From: Kryptolebias marmoratus
Taxonomy: Eukaryota > Chordata > Actinopteri > Cyprinodontiformes > Rivulidae
Reading direction: 5' to 3'
Length of the DNA stretch: 64,000 nt
Assembly: GCF_001649575.2 (NCBI RefSeq)
Contig: NC_051434.1
Coordinates: forward strand, 19,101,950 to 19,165,949
Below the pieces are notes generated by a model that was not told the DNA's origin, ran no database searches, and worked only from the letters and a program-made list of their open reading frames with translations. The stretch's first letter is position 1. Each line of letters starts with the position of its first letter. This document shows positions 12,256 to 25,325 of this stretch, one piece after another. The position numbers were made by a program, and so were the translations under genes.

Positions 12256-12564
12256 ACAGACAGACAGCAGAATATGCAGTATATAGGAATCAGAGCCACT
12301 ATACAGGATGAAACAACAAAGATCCTGGAGTACATGAGGAAGAAAGCCTCCAATGATGAACAGCTCAGTGAATGTCTCAGACAGGAGAAAATCAAAGTGG
12401 AAGAGGAGGAACAGGAGGACCCATCACAAAAGAATAAGCTCCTGCACAGCATGTACCACCGGCAGATTGAGGAGCTGGCTGATAACAACAAATCCTACCA
12501 GTGGCTAGAAAGGGCTGGACCGAAGGACAGCACAGAGGCACTAATCATGGCGGCACAAGAAGTA
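12256..12564 (+). pseudogene. fragment of a non-LTR retrotransposon ORF
   Basis: An uninterrupted frame reads DRQQNMQYIGIRATIQDETT, then KILEYMRKKASNDEQLSECL, and ends DSTEALIMAAQE before turning into unrelated sequence and a stop at about 12610. From memory this is the stretch just before the zinc-knuckle and C-terminal endonuclease of a fish LINE with a restriction-like endonuclease (R2/R4/Dong/Rex6-like). The reverse transcriptase motifs and the zinc knuckle are not present here. About 100 codons without a stop suggests a fairly recent insertion. It is antisense to phf14. Assignment to an exact LINE clade is uncertain. Confidence 0.6.
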
Positions 12565-13059
12565 TATGTATTGTATGTGTGTTGTGCATTAGGATCAAAC
12601 TTTTTTTGGTAGAACATTAACTAAAAAAGTGACAATATGAGATTACAAACTTTTGATTCATGTGGAACTTTATTCATAATACGTTTGGAGTCTAAAAAAA
12701 GCAGCTCATCAGCACAAACACCTCATACCAACTCTCAGCACGGTGGTGGAGGGCTAATTGTCTGGGCTTGTTACAACACTTGAGCACTTTGCAGTCACTG
12801 AGTCAAACATGGACTCTGTATAAAGCCCATGCAGCATAAGTGATCGATGTTTATTCCTCTTGTTTTACAGCAAAATGTCTACATTTTTGCAAACTTTCAA
12901 CGTTGGAAGCTTTCCCTGAGAATTAACAAGAATTTATGGGAATAAACAGGATCAAACCTGGAATTTAGAACACTCATAGTTTGTCCTTAACGGGGATTTA
13001 AAATACAGACGTAATAAAACAAACAAACAAAAAACTGTGAGCCTGGTACATTGCTCCTG

Positions 13060-13560
13060 GTTTCGGGAGGTCATCAGATTGGCTCTGTCAGGGTCAGCTA
13101 TGGAGCACAGGGAAGACAATGACACTTGACTATTTAAATCAGTGGTGTCCAGTCCAGTACAAAATTTCTGGCAAGGTCTTGGATCCCTGGCTGCTCGCCT
13201 TCCTGTCAATTACTCTCCCTTGAAGGGAACACTTTCCTACCTCTGGGATAACTTGTCTCTCTTGTCAATGGAGGACTTTTTGGTGTGGGTCACCTTGACT
13301 ACAGTCTGGGTGCGGCTACCCACTGAACACATCTCCATGTGCCCCTGACGGCCTCCATCCCAAAGCGCAAGGTCCCAGCATCCCGATCTGAGCTAACGAA
13401 TGGAGGTTTGGTATGAGGGAGCAGGGACTCATGGTCTAGATTCAAACCTTAAAACTCAATCTACAGAGTAGTGCAATGGTCCTTTCTGGTCTTTGCCAGA
13501 GAACACTATCTGCACTACACACCATGAGTACTAAGGCTGTCAAATGCATGTAGCTGGACA
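13060..13560 (+). repeat. L2-like LINE 3' region relic
   Basis: It shares with 58810-59130 the text ctgggtgcggctaccca / ctgggttacccacca, agagttcaaaccttaaaac-like, and acacagcaaactgctgtcc / acacagcaacctgtcgtcc in the same order. Two copies in one window show a dispersed element. The frame is degraded. Confidence 0.6.
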
Positions 13561-14608
13561 CAATACACAGCAAACTGCTGTCCATTATGGCAGAACAAAA
13601 AGTCTACACCAACGTTTTCTAGAGTCAGCGTGAGATCAATTATTCAACAGCTAAAACGTAGAATAAATTTGACAAGAACAGCATCAGATCTGAAACTAAA
13701 TGTCTAAAAAAATGTATCAAGGTGTTCCGATCACCCAGCCTACATCTGTACCCAAATAAAACGCTTCGGGGGGCATTTTGCTGTGCATAAAGAATGCCCA
13801 CAAAGCTCGATGAATTAATTTCTTCACAGCAATGCCAGAAGATGTTTGCTTCTAGTTACTGCGGCTAAATGGTCCCACAAGCTGATCCGTTATGTTGTGG
13901 ACTGAGCTTTGCCCTCGCTGCTTGCGAAGTTTGGCTTAGTTTTTATTAAATCCTTAAAAACACAGTGCTTTATGTCATGTTTTGTCATGTTAATTTGACT
14001 CTATATTTTACCGAATTTGAAGGAAGAAGATTTCTTTCAACAAAAAAATGTTCTGGTACGTAAACGTGAATGAGGGCTTAGTGTTTCGGAATTAGAATAC
14101 GGCTTTGTAAAAAAATGTAATTGTCTAAATGTCATTACTGATTGCATGACTTCACTTTTGTCTTATTGAAACATTTTGTTTTAAAGGCTGAATGCAAAAG
14201 GTTAAAAAAAAAATTCACTCCACTGCTATGTGCACTACAATTTAGCTTTAGGTGTATGCATTAGGAAGGCAAATATTGTATTATATGTACTTCATTATCT
14301 TATTCCTTTACTTGTAAAGAATTCTTTCATTTAACACCATGTAACAGCAACTTTCATAAAATGAAAGAAATGTGTGATGACTCACACTAATAAAAAAAGT
14401 CTACAAAAAAAATGGTGGTGTGGAATTTGGTTCCTTACAATTAGGTCTTTACAATCTTCTTCCTTATAATTTGCAGTCTTTTTAAAACAACCTGCGTAAC
14501 CTTTGCAATCAGGCACACTGTCATCACATCAATGGTTGATAACATATCCAAGTTCTTGTTTAAAAAAAAAAAAAGACCCCCCCCCCATAATTACTGGTCT
14601 AAACATTG

Positions 14609-14824
14609 TTATTCTTTATGCACATGCTGCAGCTCCAGCCACTGATCCAGAGAAAGAGGCGACTGGAAGCTGCAACGTTCTACCTCCTCCTGTTCTGTGA
14701 ACTGCAGCAGCTCAGCTACGGTGCGGAGTTTTGCATCAGTGGCCCCTACTTGAGAGATATGCTTTTTGGGAAGAGGAGTGAGAGACACTCCCTCCCTGAA
14801 GAGCCCGCAGCAGCTGATGGGCTC
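14609..14824 (-). CDS. possible alternative last exon of phf14, or small unknown ORF
   Basis: An open frame on the minus strand reads EPISCCGLFREGVSLTPLPK and ends QSPLSLDQWLELQHVHKE before TAA at 14609-14611: 71 codons plus stop. Directly before it is ATGCAG, which can be read as an AG acceptor with a pyrimidine-rich stretch 26-48 bases upstream. If so it is phase 0 and would join in frame to the phf14 PHD exon ending SSSK, giving a different C-terminus in place of the acidic tail. Alternatively translation could start at the ATG (14828-14830), since an in-frame TGA lies just upstream. The composition looks more protein-like (balanced, few low-complexity runs) than most chance frames nearby. 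I do not recognise the protein. A chance ORF remains quite possible. Confidence 0.25.
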   Translation of the reverse strand, partial: EPISCCGLFREGVSLTPLPKKHISQVGATDAKLRTVAELLQFTEQEEVERCSFQSPLSLDQWLELQHVHKE

Positions 14825-14839
14825 CTGCATTGTGGGATA

Positions 14840-15200
14840 TCACCATCCCTCCGAGGAGATAAAGGAGCGAAGAGAGAAGAGGAGGAGGGAAGGGTTTTGG
14901 GAAGGGTTTTTTTTTTTCCCCTTTCCTTTTTTCGCTTTTTGCTTTGCATAGGCTGGCAGACCCTCCGGCGCTAACACATACATATATGATAATGAAATGC
15001 CACGTCTTTCATTGGAGGTAGACGCTTTAAAGGGCACGAGCAGAGCGCCGCTCCCGGTTCTGTGGCGCACACAGAGAAGATGGGGGGCTCACGCTGAGCT
15101 CTAGGTGGCAACAGAGACCAGTGCAGCTCAGCCTCACGCCACTGCTGCTTCCACGGCGTTAAAAAGCGCACACAAACTGAAACCCAACACCTACCACACA
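14840..15200. other. CpG-richer patch in intron, no exon seen
   Basis: This block has many more CG dinucleotides (gcgccgctcccg, ccacggcgtt, ctccggcgct) than the AT-rich DNA around it. It could be an enhancer or a cryptic promoter. No supported transcript or motif set is visible. Confidence 0.2.
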
Positions 15201-16074
15201 ACCAGCAAATCAACCTCATGAACTTGGATTAAAATTCAACTGTAAAGGAATTATCATGTATAACACTGTATGTACTTCAGTAAGCCTTCCTGCCTTTATC
15301 ACGTCTGTACAGTCCTCAAAAGAATTAGCAGTTAATTAGAGCGACTGACTTTCTTATCGTGTTTTCTGCTTTCATTGTGTTTATTTATGAGTGTCTTACA
15401 CTGCAAAATGCATGCAGGCAGAAGTTCTACTGTACTCGCTAACCTTTAATGGATTATAGTTGGTAAAAAAAAAGTCTTCACCTGCGTCAGACAATTCCAC
15501 TATGAGACGAGTTTATTACAATTTTAACCGAGCCTGTGTTTGACTATTTTGATTAGATAATTACTGCAACAACTTAAATAAAAAATCCAGTACAAACAAA
15601 AATACAAAAGAAATCATCTCTTTTGCTACTTAAATTTTTCTTAAATTTCTTAAAAAGGCAATTAAAATATTTTTTGGCCCTAAACCACTGTGGTTTAAAA
15701 CACTGTTCTTTAAATATTTATCTAGTCATAAGTCAAAAAATAAAATAAATTTATGTTTGAAAAAAATAATTTTCAAATCTGGTGAACAAAAGGGCTTATT
15801 TGAGAGGTAGAACAGTGATGTGTAAAACAAACTATGTAATGGAGCAAATAACCCACAATCCTGTTTACTACGAGTGCTTACAGTAACTGTAGAAATCCTT
15901 CAAAAATGCATCACTGATAATAACTACCCTTATATTTTTTTAGGTAGTGAGTTAAACAGTTAGCTTTTGTATAAACAGGAAGTCTGCCAACTAGTTTAAC
16001 CAACTACAATGACATAGTCGATAACCTTTAAGCTTCACATCAAATGAGTATTTAAGGAGTAATGTACATGCACT

Positions 16075-16672
16075 TTAAAGGGATATTTTGTCCATTATGT
16101 AGTGGTTTTTTTTGTAGGGGTTATGAACAAGTAATATCTTACCTAGATAGCTTTTTGAACAGCCTCAGTTTGGAGTTTTAACCAGACAGGACTGAAGAGC
16201 TAACGGCTAGTCTGAAGTTCAAATATACATGTCTCTGTGAGTGAATATCTATACATGAATGCGTATATTAATATTTTTTGTTTTTATTAGAAAGCACATC
16301 AGGCTGCTTTACGCATGAAGTACACTTTTTACTTTGTGTTTACTTATTTTACACTGTAAAATAAAGTTTGACTTTCGTGTAGTCAAACGTGGAGTTGGTT
16401 CATGCAGAAATGTAACGATAACTCTGTCAGATTTGACCCCAGACTCCATCAGAAGTGCTACAGCTTGCTGCCGCCGCAGCTATTTGCACTTACATACAAC
16501 CAAAGAAATCTATGTTAATAACCATGTTCTAGCCGTTAGCTCGTCCGGCCTGCTGGATTTAAACCGTTTCTCCAAACTGAGATCATTCAAAAAGCTATCT
16601 GCAACAGGTAGGATAATAATTCTTCATAACATTTCTATAAAAGCCCACTTAAGAATGGTTGGGATATCTCCG
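16075..16672. mobile_element. MITE with long inverted ends (copy 1)
   Basis: The first about 140 bases and the last about 140 bases are imperfect inverted repeats. Left: aaagggatattttgtcca, cagcctcagtttggag, gagctaacggctag. The complement of the right end gives ggagatatcccaaccatt, gatctcagtttggag, gagctaacggctag. No transposase. A second copy is at 46122-46742. Confidence 0.75.
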
Positions 16673-18224
16673 TAATGTTTGGCACTGGCAAAAACGATGA
16701 GGCTGTGGATTTAGGTGTTAAAAAATGTTTTCAACTTTTCTGTTTCATATTAATGAACAGGAAAAAAGATGAATTCAGTGGCTTCACAAATTTATGTCAA
16801 ATATTTAGAATAAACTGTAGAAGTCTACTATACATTTGGAGGTCAAAGGTGGTGCGTTCTCACAGTTGTCGAGCACATTGACAGACTTACTTAGCAATGC
16901 CCTTTTCAAAGTTTCACTCACTGACTGTACGTTGAGTTACTGTTTCATGCATTTAAAAATAACTTGAGTAAAGGAAAACTTGAGTTAAAATAGATATTCT
17001 GATATTCAGATAAAAAGGTCCTTTTCCTGCTGAGTGCTGCCCTTTAGGAGAACACACAGAGACACAAAACACACTTTTCCCTGACAGACATTACTCTGAA
17101 AGCCATGCTGGATTGACCCCCAAAAAAGAAAGATTTCATGTTCATCTGCAAGCAAATGAAGTTTCATCTTTTGCAGTGAAGCCTGTCTGGTATTTCTGCT
17201 TTTGCAGAGATTTTTTTTGGGGGGGAGAATCATAAAATCATTCCAAGTCTGTTGTTGGACTATTAATTGCTTCATTGTACTGTTTATGCACCATTTTTCA
17301 GGCATTTAAATATTTAACTGGGCACTTTATCTCCTTATTCTCTCCTCTGAAAACAATAAGGCATGAATAAAAATTTTAGCAAAGGCACATTCTTGAGCGT
17401 GCACGGCTTTATGTGTCAGCTTGTCTCAGTGAGAGCGGGCATCTTGTTGTCATTCAGGAGATGACACAATTGTTGTGGGTCATAAACAGCAGCTTCATTA
17501 GCCTGTTCAGGCATTGCGTTGCTCGCTACATTTAACCACCTCTGTCCCCAGCGCCTCGTCTGAACCTTTGCTCCTCAGCACCCACAAAGCAGCCACCAGA
17601 GAGAACAATTAAAGTTGATGACTGCTCATATTTGCAATTCCCATTTCATTTATTACAAAGGGCATTGTTTAATGCTCCCCCCCACCACCGCCACCGAGAA
17701 ACAAATTCCCATTTTAGTGAGGCATGACTGATACTAAGATGAACTTACCAGGCAATGCCTAATTTAATCAGAGAAATCTGAGGTGAAATACAAAGGCAGG
17801 TATTCCTCTCATTGTCACATAACTACAGACACCTCAGGAAGGACGACACTGTTGGAAAGAGGAGGGCTATTCTGTCTGTCAGCCCTGAAACGGCAGAAAA
17901 ACGGCCAGCAGATTTTTGTTTAATGTCTGAATGAAGCCATGAACACTAAATCTCAAACAGAACAATTATAGGACTAGAATTCCTTGAAGGAATGCATATC
18001 CTGCCTGCCACTTTTCAAGCCAGAGCTTTAATCTGAGGTCGTCTTATGATGAGAAGGGATGGACTCAGAGCCGTTTTGGACAAACCTTGTAAATTATGTT
18101 TTGTGCAATCTCAAGTGATATTGGGAAAACTTGCAGGATTTACAAGCACTCAGAGAATGTGTTGAGGTTGACTTAGCTCAATATCTGTAATACCGACAGA
18201 GCTACAGTCATCTTTTTGGCTAAC

Positions 18225-18480
18225 ACTGATTAACTGGGTGGCCATCTTAAATTAAGGTTAGTTGTAGTTGTAAATCCAATGATTCTTTTCTGAGTTTCAT
18301 TAAAATCTGCCCTGTGCTTCACTGGATAATCGTGCAATACTTGTGGTATGTGTTGTTGATGATGCTCAGCTACTACCACACCAAACTTTAGCTTAATATC
18401 CATAAAACTGTCTGAGTTGTAGCCATTTCTGTAATTGCTAACGTTGCTTAACCGTGACGACCATCTTGAACCTGGTTTTC
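18225..18480 (-). repeat. dispersed repeat, reverse copy
   Basis: The complement carries tcaagatggtcgtcacgg, ggctacaactcagac and gtggtagtagctgagc, the landmark text of the repeat at 5590 and 43840. Confidence 0.7.
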
Positions 18481-19184
18481 TTGCAAAACAATAAAATTGA
18501 TGAGAAAAAAAGAAAGCTTCCAACTCAGTGGTGAACATGTGGACAAAACAATGCAAGTGACAAGACCTGACTCACAAAATGCACCACAAATTTGCCTCAT
18601 ATTTATATATATATTCGATATATTTGGTAACAGATTTCTAGATAATAAAAAATCTTTTTGAAGCACATAATCCTGGTTCAATAAATTCAGTTTTATGGGA
18701 TACTGGTGTAGATTTTGGGTCATCCAGAACATGCTAATCCTAGCAAATTAAATGAAAGAAAACTGGACTTCTTTTAATTCTCAAAGACGTTCCTAAATGT
18801 TCCATTTCAAAATTATATCCTTATCTTATCTCTCAAATTTATTTATTTGCAGTTATTTTGGGGTAATTTTTAACACCTAAAGAAAAATGTTTACTGTTAT
18901 CTTTGTGAGACATTTGTTCAGCATTAATATCGGTAGACCTCAAATATCTTAAAAATCTTAAAATGGACACGAACACCCATGGTACCTGTAAAGCTGAATG
19001 AATGAGAATGTATCTGTGGGTTCCTAGTCATTCAAAACACCAAGATATTTGTGGCTAAATGTTAAACTCAAGGTTTTATGTGCTAGTTTAATCAAAAGAT
19101 GACATGATAATGACTTTGTGCATCTTTTATTATTAATCTGAAAAAATCCCCCATTTTCCATAGCACAGAGATAAGTACTCTAGT

Positions 19185-19480
19185 ACATTAGATCATCTGC
19201 GTTGCATATATTCGTTCAGTTGTGGTGTGTAAAATACATAATTGACATACAGACTACACACATGACAGTGCAAGTGTATTGAAGTGGGTGCTGCTTGTAT
19301 GAAGTACAAATAAAGCACAACCTAGATCTTAACCTCTGCGTTTGTTTTTAGGCAAATGTAATAAATTGGTACATTATTTTAGAAGCTTAATGCATGATTT
19401 AAAGAAGGCGTCCTTTTGAAAGTTTATGTTGGTTTGAGATCTGGGGTCATTTAGCAAACATTCAGAGCTACAGGCCCACT
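19185..19480 (+). repeat. unnamed dispersed repeat (pair with 48640-48945)
   Basis: Shared landmarks in the same order: gtgtattgaag, tgctgcttgta, aagcacaacctag / aaacacaacctag, catgatttRaa, and gagatctggggt / gagatttgggtt followed by an agctRcagSccc-like end. The family is unknown to me. Confidence 0.55.
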
Positions 19481-22400
19481 ACACTGCTGTGCGGATGTAT
19501 CGTTAGGATGTCAAATGTCAGAAAATGGTGAAAAATGTCAATTTCTGGCCCAGTTCTTTCAAATATAATTGCTTTGTTTTGTCTGGTCAGCAGTCTGGTT
19601 TTCTTTGAGGAGGCAAAAAAAAAGAAGCCATTAATCTTGACATATGGATAGAGTGATAAATGTAGCCATGCTAAAATGAATTAATAAAAAGGTGTGTTGC
19701 GAAACACAAGTCAAAATACTAATGCATAAAAGTAATGAAACAATGTTGTTGGGTCATACAAAAAGCTAAGCTAAAATTCATTATGAAAATTTACAAAGGG
19801 AAAGTGTATCCACCAGAGTGCCAATAAAAAAAATAGCTTGCTTTCTGCCCATGCAGCAGGAGTCGGGGAGTTGCAGAAATGTTATTCTAACGAAGGCTGG
19901 TACTGCTGTTTCTCAGTGTCGGCTCAACTGTTTATGGCCAGAAAATACTGAGGGGTCTGACAAGTGGCCTCATGTACGTTCTCCACTAAAAGGGTTATTA
20001 GAATAGAGCCAGGTCCAGAGAAATGGGCCACTCAGGCCACTGGGAATTCCAACAGCAATCACACACTCCAGTTTACTTCACAAATTGGCCCCTGAGAGGC
20101 ACACGGCCGTCTGTAGCGCCTAGTTAAAGTGATGGAGGTGACTCCTAGCCATTGATTTTTCCCTTCATCTTCGGCATCCCACAAGGCCACCCCTGACCAA
20201 GCTCCTGTGCTCCCAGCAGGCTAGTTTAGTTGCCCCTGCTCCCCTTTAAATCACATTAAACTGTGGTTACACTTTGGCCATGTCTACAAGACAAGCATCA
20301 TTGATGAGGTTATCATACTTTAAGCACCTCGTTCGCTTCAGTAAAAGCTTAAACTGTTAGTCTTATTGACTGCACTCTCCCCTAGGTGTGAAGATAAACT
20401 TGAACATGTACGAAAAAGTAGACGACAACAAATTCAAATTGGCAATTTATCTTCATTCCATAAATGCATCAAAGATACAAAATAAACCAATCAGACTGCT
20501 ATAGAAAAATGCCTCAGTGAGAACACAAAAACAGGTCAAAGGTTAGATTTTTGCTCTAAGATAGATCCTCACAGGATGAGGAGTTGACAGAAAATTCTTT
20601 CCTTGTCCCTCTCTCTGAAGAACAGAGCAGCTGATGAGTAATGATGCCTATTTTTCTTTCAATTTACTCCATATAGTAAAGGCAGCAGACTGTGACACTT
20701 CATTAAACTAATTAGACTAATTTAATTACAGTCTTTCACAGGTCAGGCAGGAAGCGTCTGATTGATGGTGCAGCCTGTGAATGCAAAATTTCTCAGGAAA
20801 GGAAAAGCGGTCAGAACCTTACAGAAGTGATAAACACTTCAGCTGCTGTACTCGGAGTTCACAAACACCCTCTAGTCAAAATCTGCAAACATATAACTTC
20901 TTTAAAGACATAGATGGCTGAAAGCTCTAGGGTCATAGCCGAACTTCAAATACAAATCATTTGCTTGAGTAGGAGTGGGCCGATGGCTGTGGTGGAAGTC
21001 GAGCAAATGAAACTTTTATGGACATTCATTTCAACAGTTGCAAACCTTTTGATGACAACAAGTCTGAGAGCAGCTTAAGTAGTGCATCCCACACAAGTTC
21101 ACAGTTGAGCACTTTAAACACTGCCTGAGCAACTTTAAGAGCTTTTGGCATTTCAAACCTTTTATCAAAATCTTCTGGTCTGATTCCCCACGAAGCCCAG
21201 CATGTCAAGCAAGGCTGCAAGGGTGTAAATAAAGCCTTAAACAAGCACCCCTTGGCACAGCAACAAGCCTGAATTAAAGGCCATCCGTATATTACGACAA
21301 GACTGTCACTTTATTGCTGAAATCAATTTAGCAAGGGCCTGGAGCAGGAGGGATGTGGCCTTGGTCAGAGTGAGGTTTATCTAAGCCGAGCAGGCTGAGA
21401 GAAACACAGCGCCTATAATGAACTCAAGGGTGTCCAATAAAGCCTTTTATTTCCCCTTTGCACAACAGAAACATGTGTGCATGGCACCAACGTTCAGCTT
21501 CGCTTTTTTAATTTTTTTTTTCTGCGACACCACAAACCAGCAGCTCTTCTGTAATTACACCTGCTCCGCAGATACCTCAACAATCCAAGCAAATCAAAAA
21601 GACAAATCATCATCAAAAAGCTATTCTCTTATTAAACAGATCCTCCTCGACCGAAATCCATTTTCTGTGACCTTTAGCAGAAGAAAATAAGAGAATCATC
21701 CACAGGAACAAAAAAAGAACTGTCAAGTTTTTTTTTTTTTTTTCTTTTCCCATTTCACAAATAAACAGAGACTCGAAGACAAGGTCCAACAACTTTTATC
21801 AAAATATACTTGGGATGCACTGGAGTGTGTAACTAGTCTGGTTGCAACCCTGGAATCACAAACAAAACCTCTTATTTGATTAATGATGGAAAATGATCTA
21901 GTGTTTATGTCAGTTCAGAATAAGTCAACCGAAGAGCTTTGCCGAGGCAACCGTCTACAAAAATGTTCCAGCAAATGACACATAAGGCAGACCCAGTGCA
22001 CAAAATATTATAAACTGATTCAGATGTAAAACCCTCTAAACTGTATAAAGTTGTTCTATCATTGTCAACAATGGAAAGAATCTGCTAAGAGCCCAGCCTT
22101 ATATGAAAAAGTGCCACTGTCCAGATGTCCAGTTTTCACTGACAATTACACTCAGGTAACAAGGTTTCCAAACAATACCCTTGTTTGTTTTATGAATTTT
22201 TAACCATCTTGTCCTAAACTTCACCATTTGTAAAAAGCCAAAAAGCATCTTTGGTTGTGATTCTGCTGGTTTCCTGTTAAAAGGGAGTCGTTCCTCTCCA
22301 CTGTCGCCCACCACGCCGTGTTTGCTCCATATGGAAGAATGAATTGAAGAGAAGATTTTTTTGTTGGTTTGCTTTGATAAACAATAATTGAATGAGTGTA

Positions 22401-23384
22401 AATTTATAATGTATGGAATCTGATTGCACTGTAATAGAAGTTTATTGAATTGGACTGTATGGTATTGGATTTTAATTTAAATCCTACTGTTTTGCACTGA
22501 ACTGGACTGAATGCATTAAAAATATATATATTTAAGATGACTTTTGTCGTAAATTGGCACTATATAATTCCACGAAACTGAAATTAATTAAATGTCAAGC
22601 CCTTTATGATGTATTTTTTTAAATCTCAAAACACTTGTGACTGACAGTAAAGCTGAAAAGTGTCAAGTTTTTGAGAATTTCAGGCAGGATGGAGATAAAA
22701 CTTGTTCGGCATGACAGGTTATGAAGCACATTCGCTTTTCATATATTCCGAAGTTAGGGTCTGTTATAATTTTGAACCCCAGATGTAGACATGCAAGATT
22801 TTTGAACCCCAGAAAGCGGGAAACTATTTTTTTTTTACCTTTACGTTTATGCTAAACTGCTCAGTTGTAGACCAACACAGTTATTACCATTCTAATAAGA
22901 GTGTGTTTGAAAGGCAAACATATAATAACTATGGCACAAGTGCTTCACATTCAAAATGTCCAGTCTTTCTGGAAGGTCCAGGTGCTGTCATTGTCACTCT
23001 TTTTAGAAAAACTAAACATAAGGGAATGGAAAATTTGCTAGCCCTGGTAATGAGTACAACAGCAAAAAGCCAATCTGGTTGTGTTTGTTTATCCCAAGTG
23101 ACATAATAAACAGGTAATAGCCTTTTACAGGTAAGACATAAAATCCCTTACTAGTGACATGATGTAAGTGTATTGTCTAAAACCTGTACTTGAAATTACT
23201 TTGTTAAATATAGTGCAGGAATGAAGCCATGTTTGTGCTCTTTTTTCAGCATATACAGTAATTTACAGAAAAGCTTTTAAGCATTTCTGATATTATAAGC
23301 CAACTTCAGGTAAAAAGTTAATCGGTGATGTTATTAAAAATATAAAACTAGCATTTCTTAAATGAATGCATGGTGTCCACCTTC

Positions 23385-23500
23385 TGTCATGAGACCGTTT
23401 TAAATAAAGATCCAGCACATAGTTTTAGGCATGGCTCTCAGCTACTAACACCAAATTTTTGCTCAGTATCTGTAAAAATGACTGAGTTGCAGCTATTTTT
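23385..23500 (-). repeat. dispersed repeat fragment, reverse copy
   Basis: The complement has aactcagtcatttttacag, atactgagc and tagctgagagcc, matching one unit of the repeat family at 5590. Confidence 0.5.
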
Positions 23501-24639
23501 TGTGTTTGCTAAACAAAAAGTGTTTATTGTGCAGTTCTGGCTACCACAGCTGTCAGTACTTTACTGTAAATTCCACCTTTTCTTAAGCAGTATATCTCTT
23601 TTTGGGAATCTACAATGCTGGTACCTTATTTTTAGAATAATTTATTGACTTGATAATTTTCTAAAATGATAAATGTTTATGCACAATTATAAATGGCTCA
23701 CAAACCAAGCCTGATCTATCTTGTTCATTTGGTACAAATACATGTCCTTCTTCTATAAAACTTATATTATATTGCCTTAAAACTGTCACTTCAGACAGCA
23801 GTACAAAAAGTTGTGTATATTTTATAAGCTGAGGTTTTCTGAATGAACTACTGACAATTCCTTCTTGGCTGGTTTCTCTGGTTGTACTCAGAGCTTTCAC
23901 TTCATGACTTTGATGCTTAGCAGCAAATTCTGAAGTGTTTCCTTTTCTGTCTCAGTACATGCATACATTAAGTTAAACTGTATGCTGCTCCACTGTGTTA
24001 ATTTTGGTCCTAATTAAACAGAGGCAATTATGAAATCCCAAAGATATCTTCCATTTCTGATTCTGATTATAAGGCACTTGTCTCATAATTGCAATGCCTT
24101 GCATAAGATCGCCCAGAATAGACTACGGGCAGGAGTTTGGAAATACTGTGGAAAAATGTATGATTATTTAACTGAAGGCGTTAATATTAGTTTACTGCTT
24201 ACTAGTTTTCAATGACAACAGATTTTATTTTGTCTATACTGCAATTTGCATTAGTGTGATGAAGGGTATGAGTGAGCCAAAATGGATATTTCTGTTTATG
24301 CATTGATCTAAAACAAGTTCAAAGTCAATAACTTTGTCATTCCATTTGGGCTCCTCAGGGCAAATTTGAACAAAATTTAGTTGCATTTCTTCGCAGTCGC
24401 ATTAAAACAATATAATATAAAATTTAAATGGTAATGTAAGAATTATAAGGACGTCATTTTTTATGCTTTTTGTCAGTTTAGACTTTAATGTTTTGTAATA
24501 TTGTAACAAAGCAATGTTAACAACACTTCAGCCTTAAAAAGTGAATTGATGATACATTTGGGTCTGAAAGCATTCAACCCCATTGGTAATCAAACTCTTT
24601 TGTTGCATTACAACTTGAAATGTAAATGAATGTTTAACG

Positions 24640-24958
24640 TTATGGGTCAGTGATTAGAGCAGTTGTCCTTCAATGAGAGAGTTGGAGGTTCAATTCCTGG
24701 CAGCAGTCATATGTCGGAGTGTCCCTGGGCAAGACACTGAACCCCTCGCTGCCTCCGATGTGTCCCATTGGTGTATAAATGAAGTTTAAAGCACTGATTA
24801 GTCTCTATAGATCAACTTTGTAGAGCTGTAGTAGAGTGCTGTACGGATGTGTGTAGATGGGGAAATGAGGGCACAGATTGTGTTGTAAAGTACATTGAAT
24901 GGACTGGTTGCCTAAAAAGGAACTATATAAGTACAGTACATTTACCATTTCCATTTAC
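24640..24958 (+). mobile_element. tRNA-derived SINE inside the Tc1 element
   Basis: The head has an A-box-like gtcagtgattagagc and a B box GGTTCAATTCC (24687-24697), the RNA polymerase III promoter arrangement. The body has gggcaagacactgaacccc and ends with ctatataagtacagtacat. This is a common teleost SINE layout. Confidence 0.75.
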
Positions 24959-25049
24959 TTTATTAATAATAGCAGATCTATGAGAATACTCTGGACTATT
25001 GATATTAAATGAGGTGAAAAACTTGAACTTGAAATTTCTTCCCCAAATA

Positions 25050-25325
25050 TAGGGAAGAAGTTGCTGTGGTCAGATGAGACTAAAACTAAACTTTCTGGCC
25101 ATCAAGGACAAAACCTAACACCTGTCCTCATGCTGAGAACAGAGAAGCATGGCGGTGGTGGCATCATGTTGAGCTGATGTTTTTTTTTTCCTTTGGCAGG
25201 GATTGGGAAACTGGTCACTAGGACGGAGGTCCATTTTCCAGCAGGACGATGACTCTAAACACTCTGCTGAAGCAACACTCCACTGGTTGAAGGAGAACCA
25301 GGTAAAGGTCCTGGTATGGCCCATT
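25050..25325 (+). pseudogene. Tc1-like transposase remnant
   Basis: Frame pieces read KKLLWSDETK, then after shifts SIFQQDDDSKHSAEATLHWL and KENQVKVLVW. The first Asp (SDE) and the QQDDD block correspond to catalytic acidic residues of the DDE transposase. Several frameshifts and missing segments between the blocks, including the region before gtccattttcc, make it non-functional. Confidence 0.8.
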
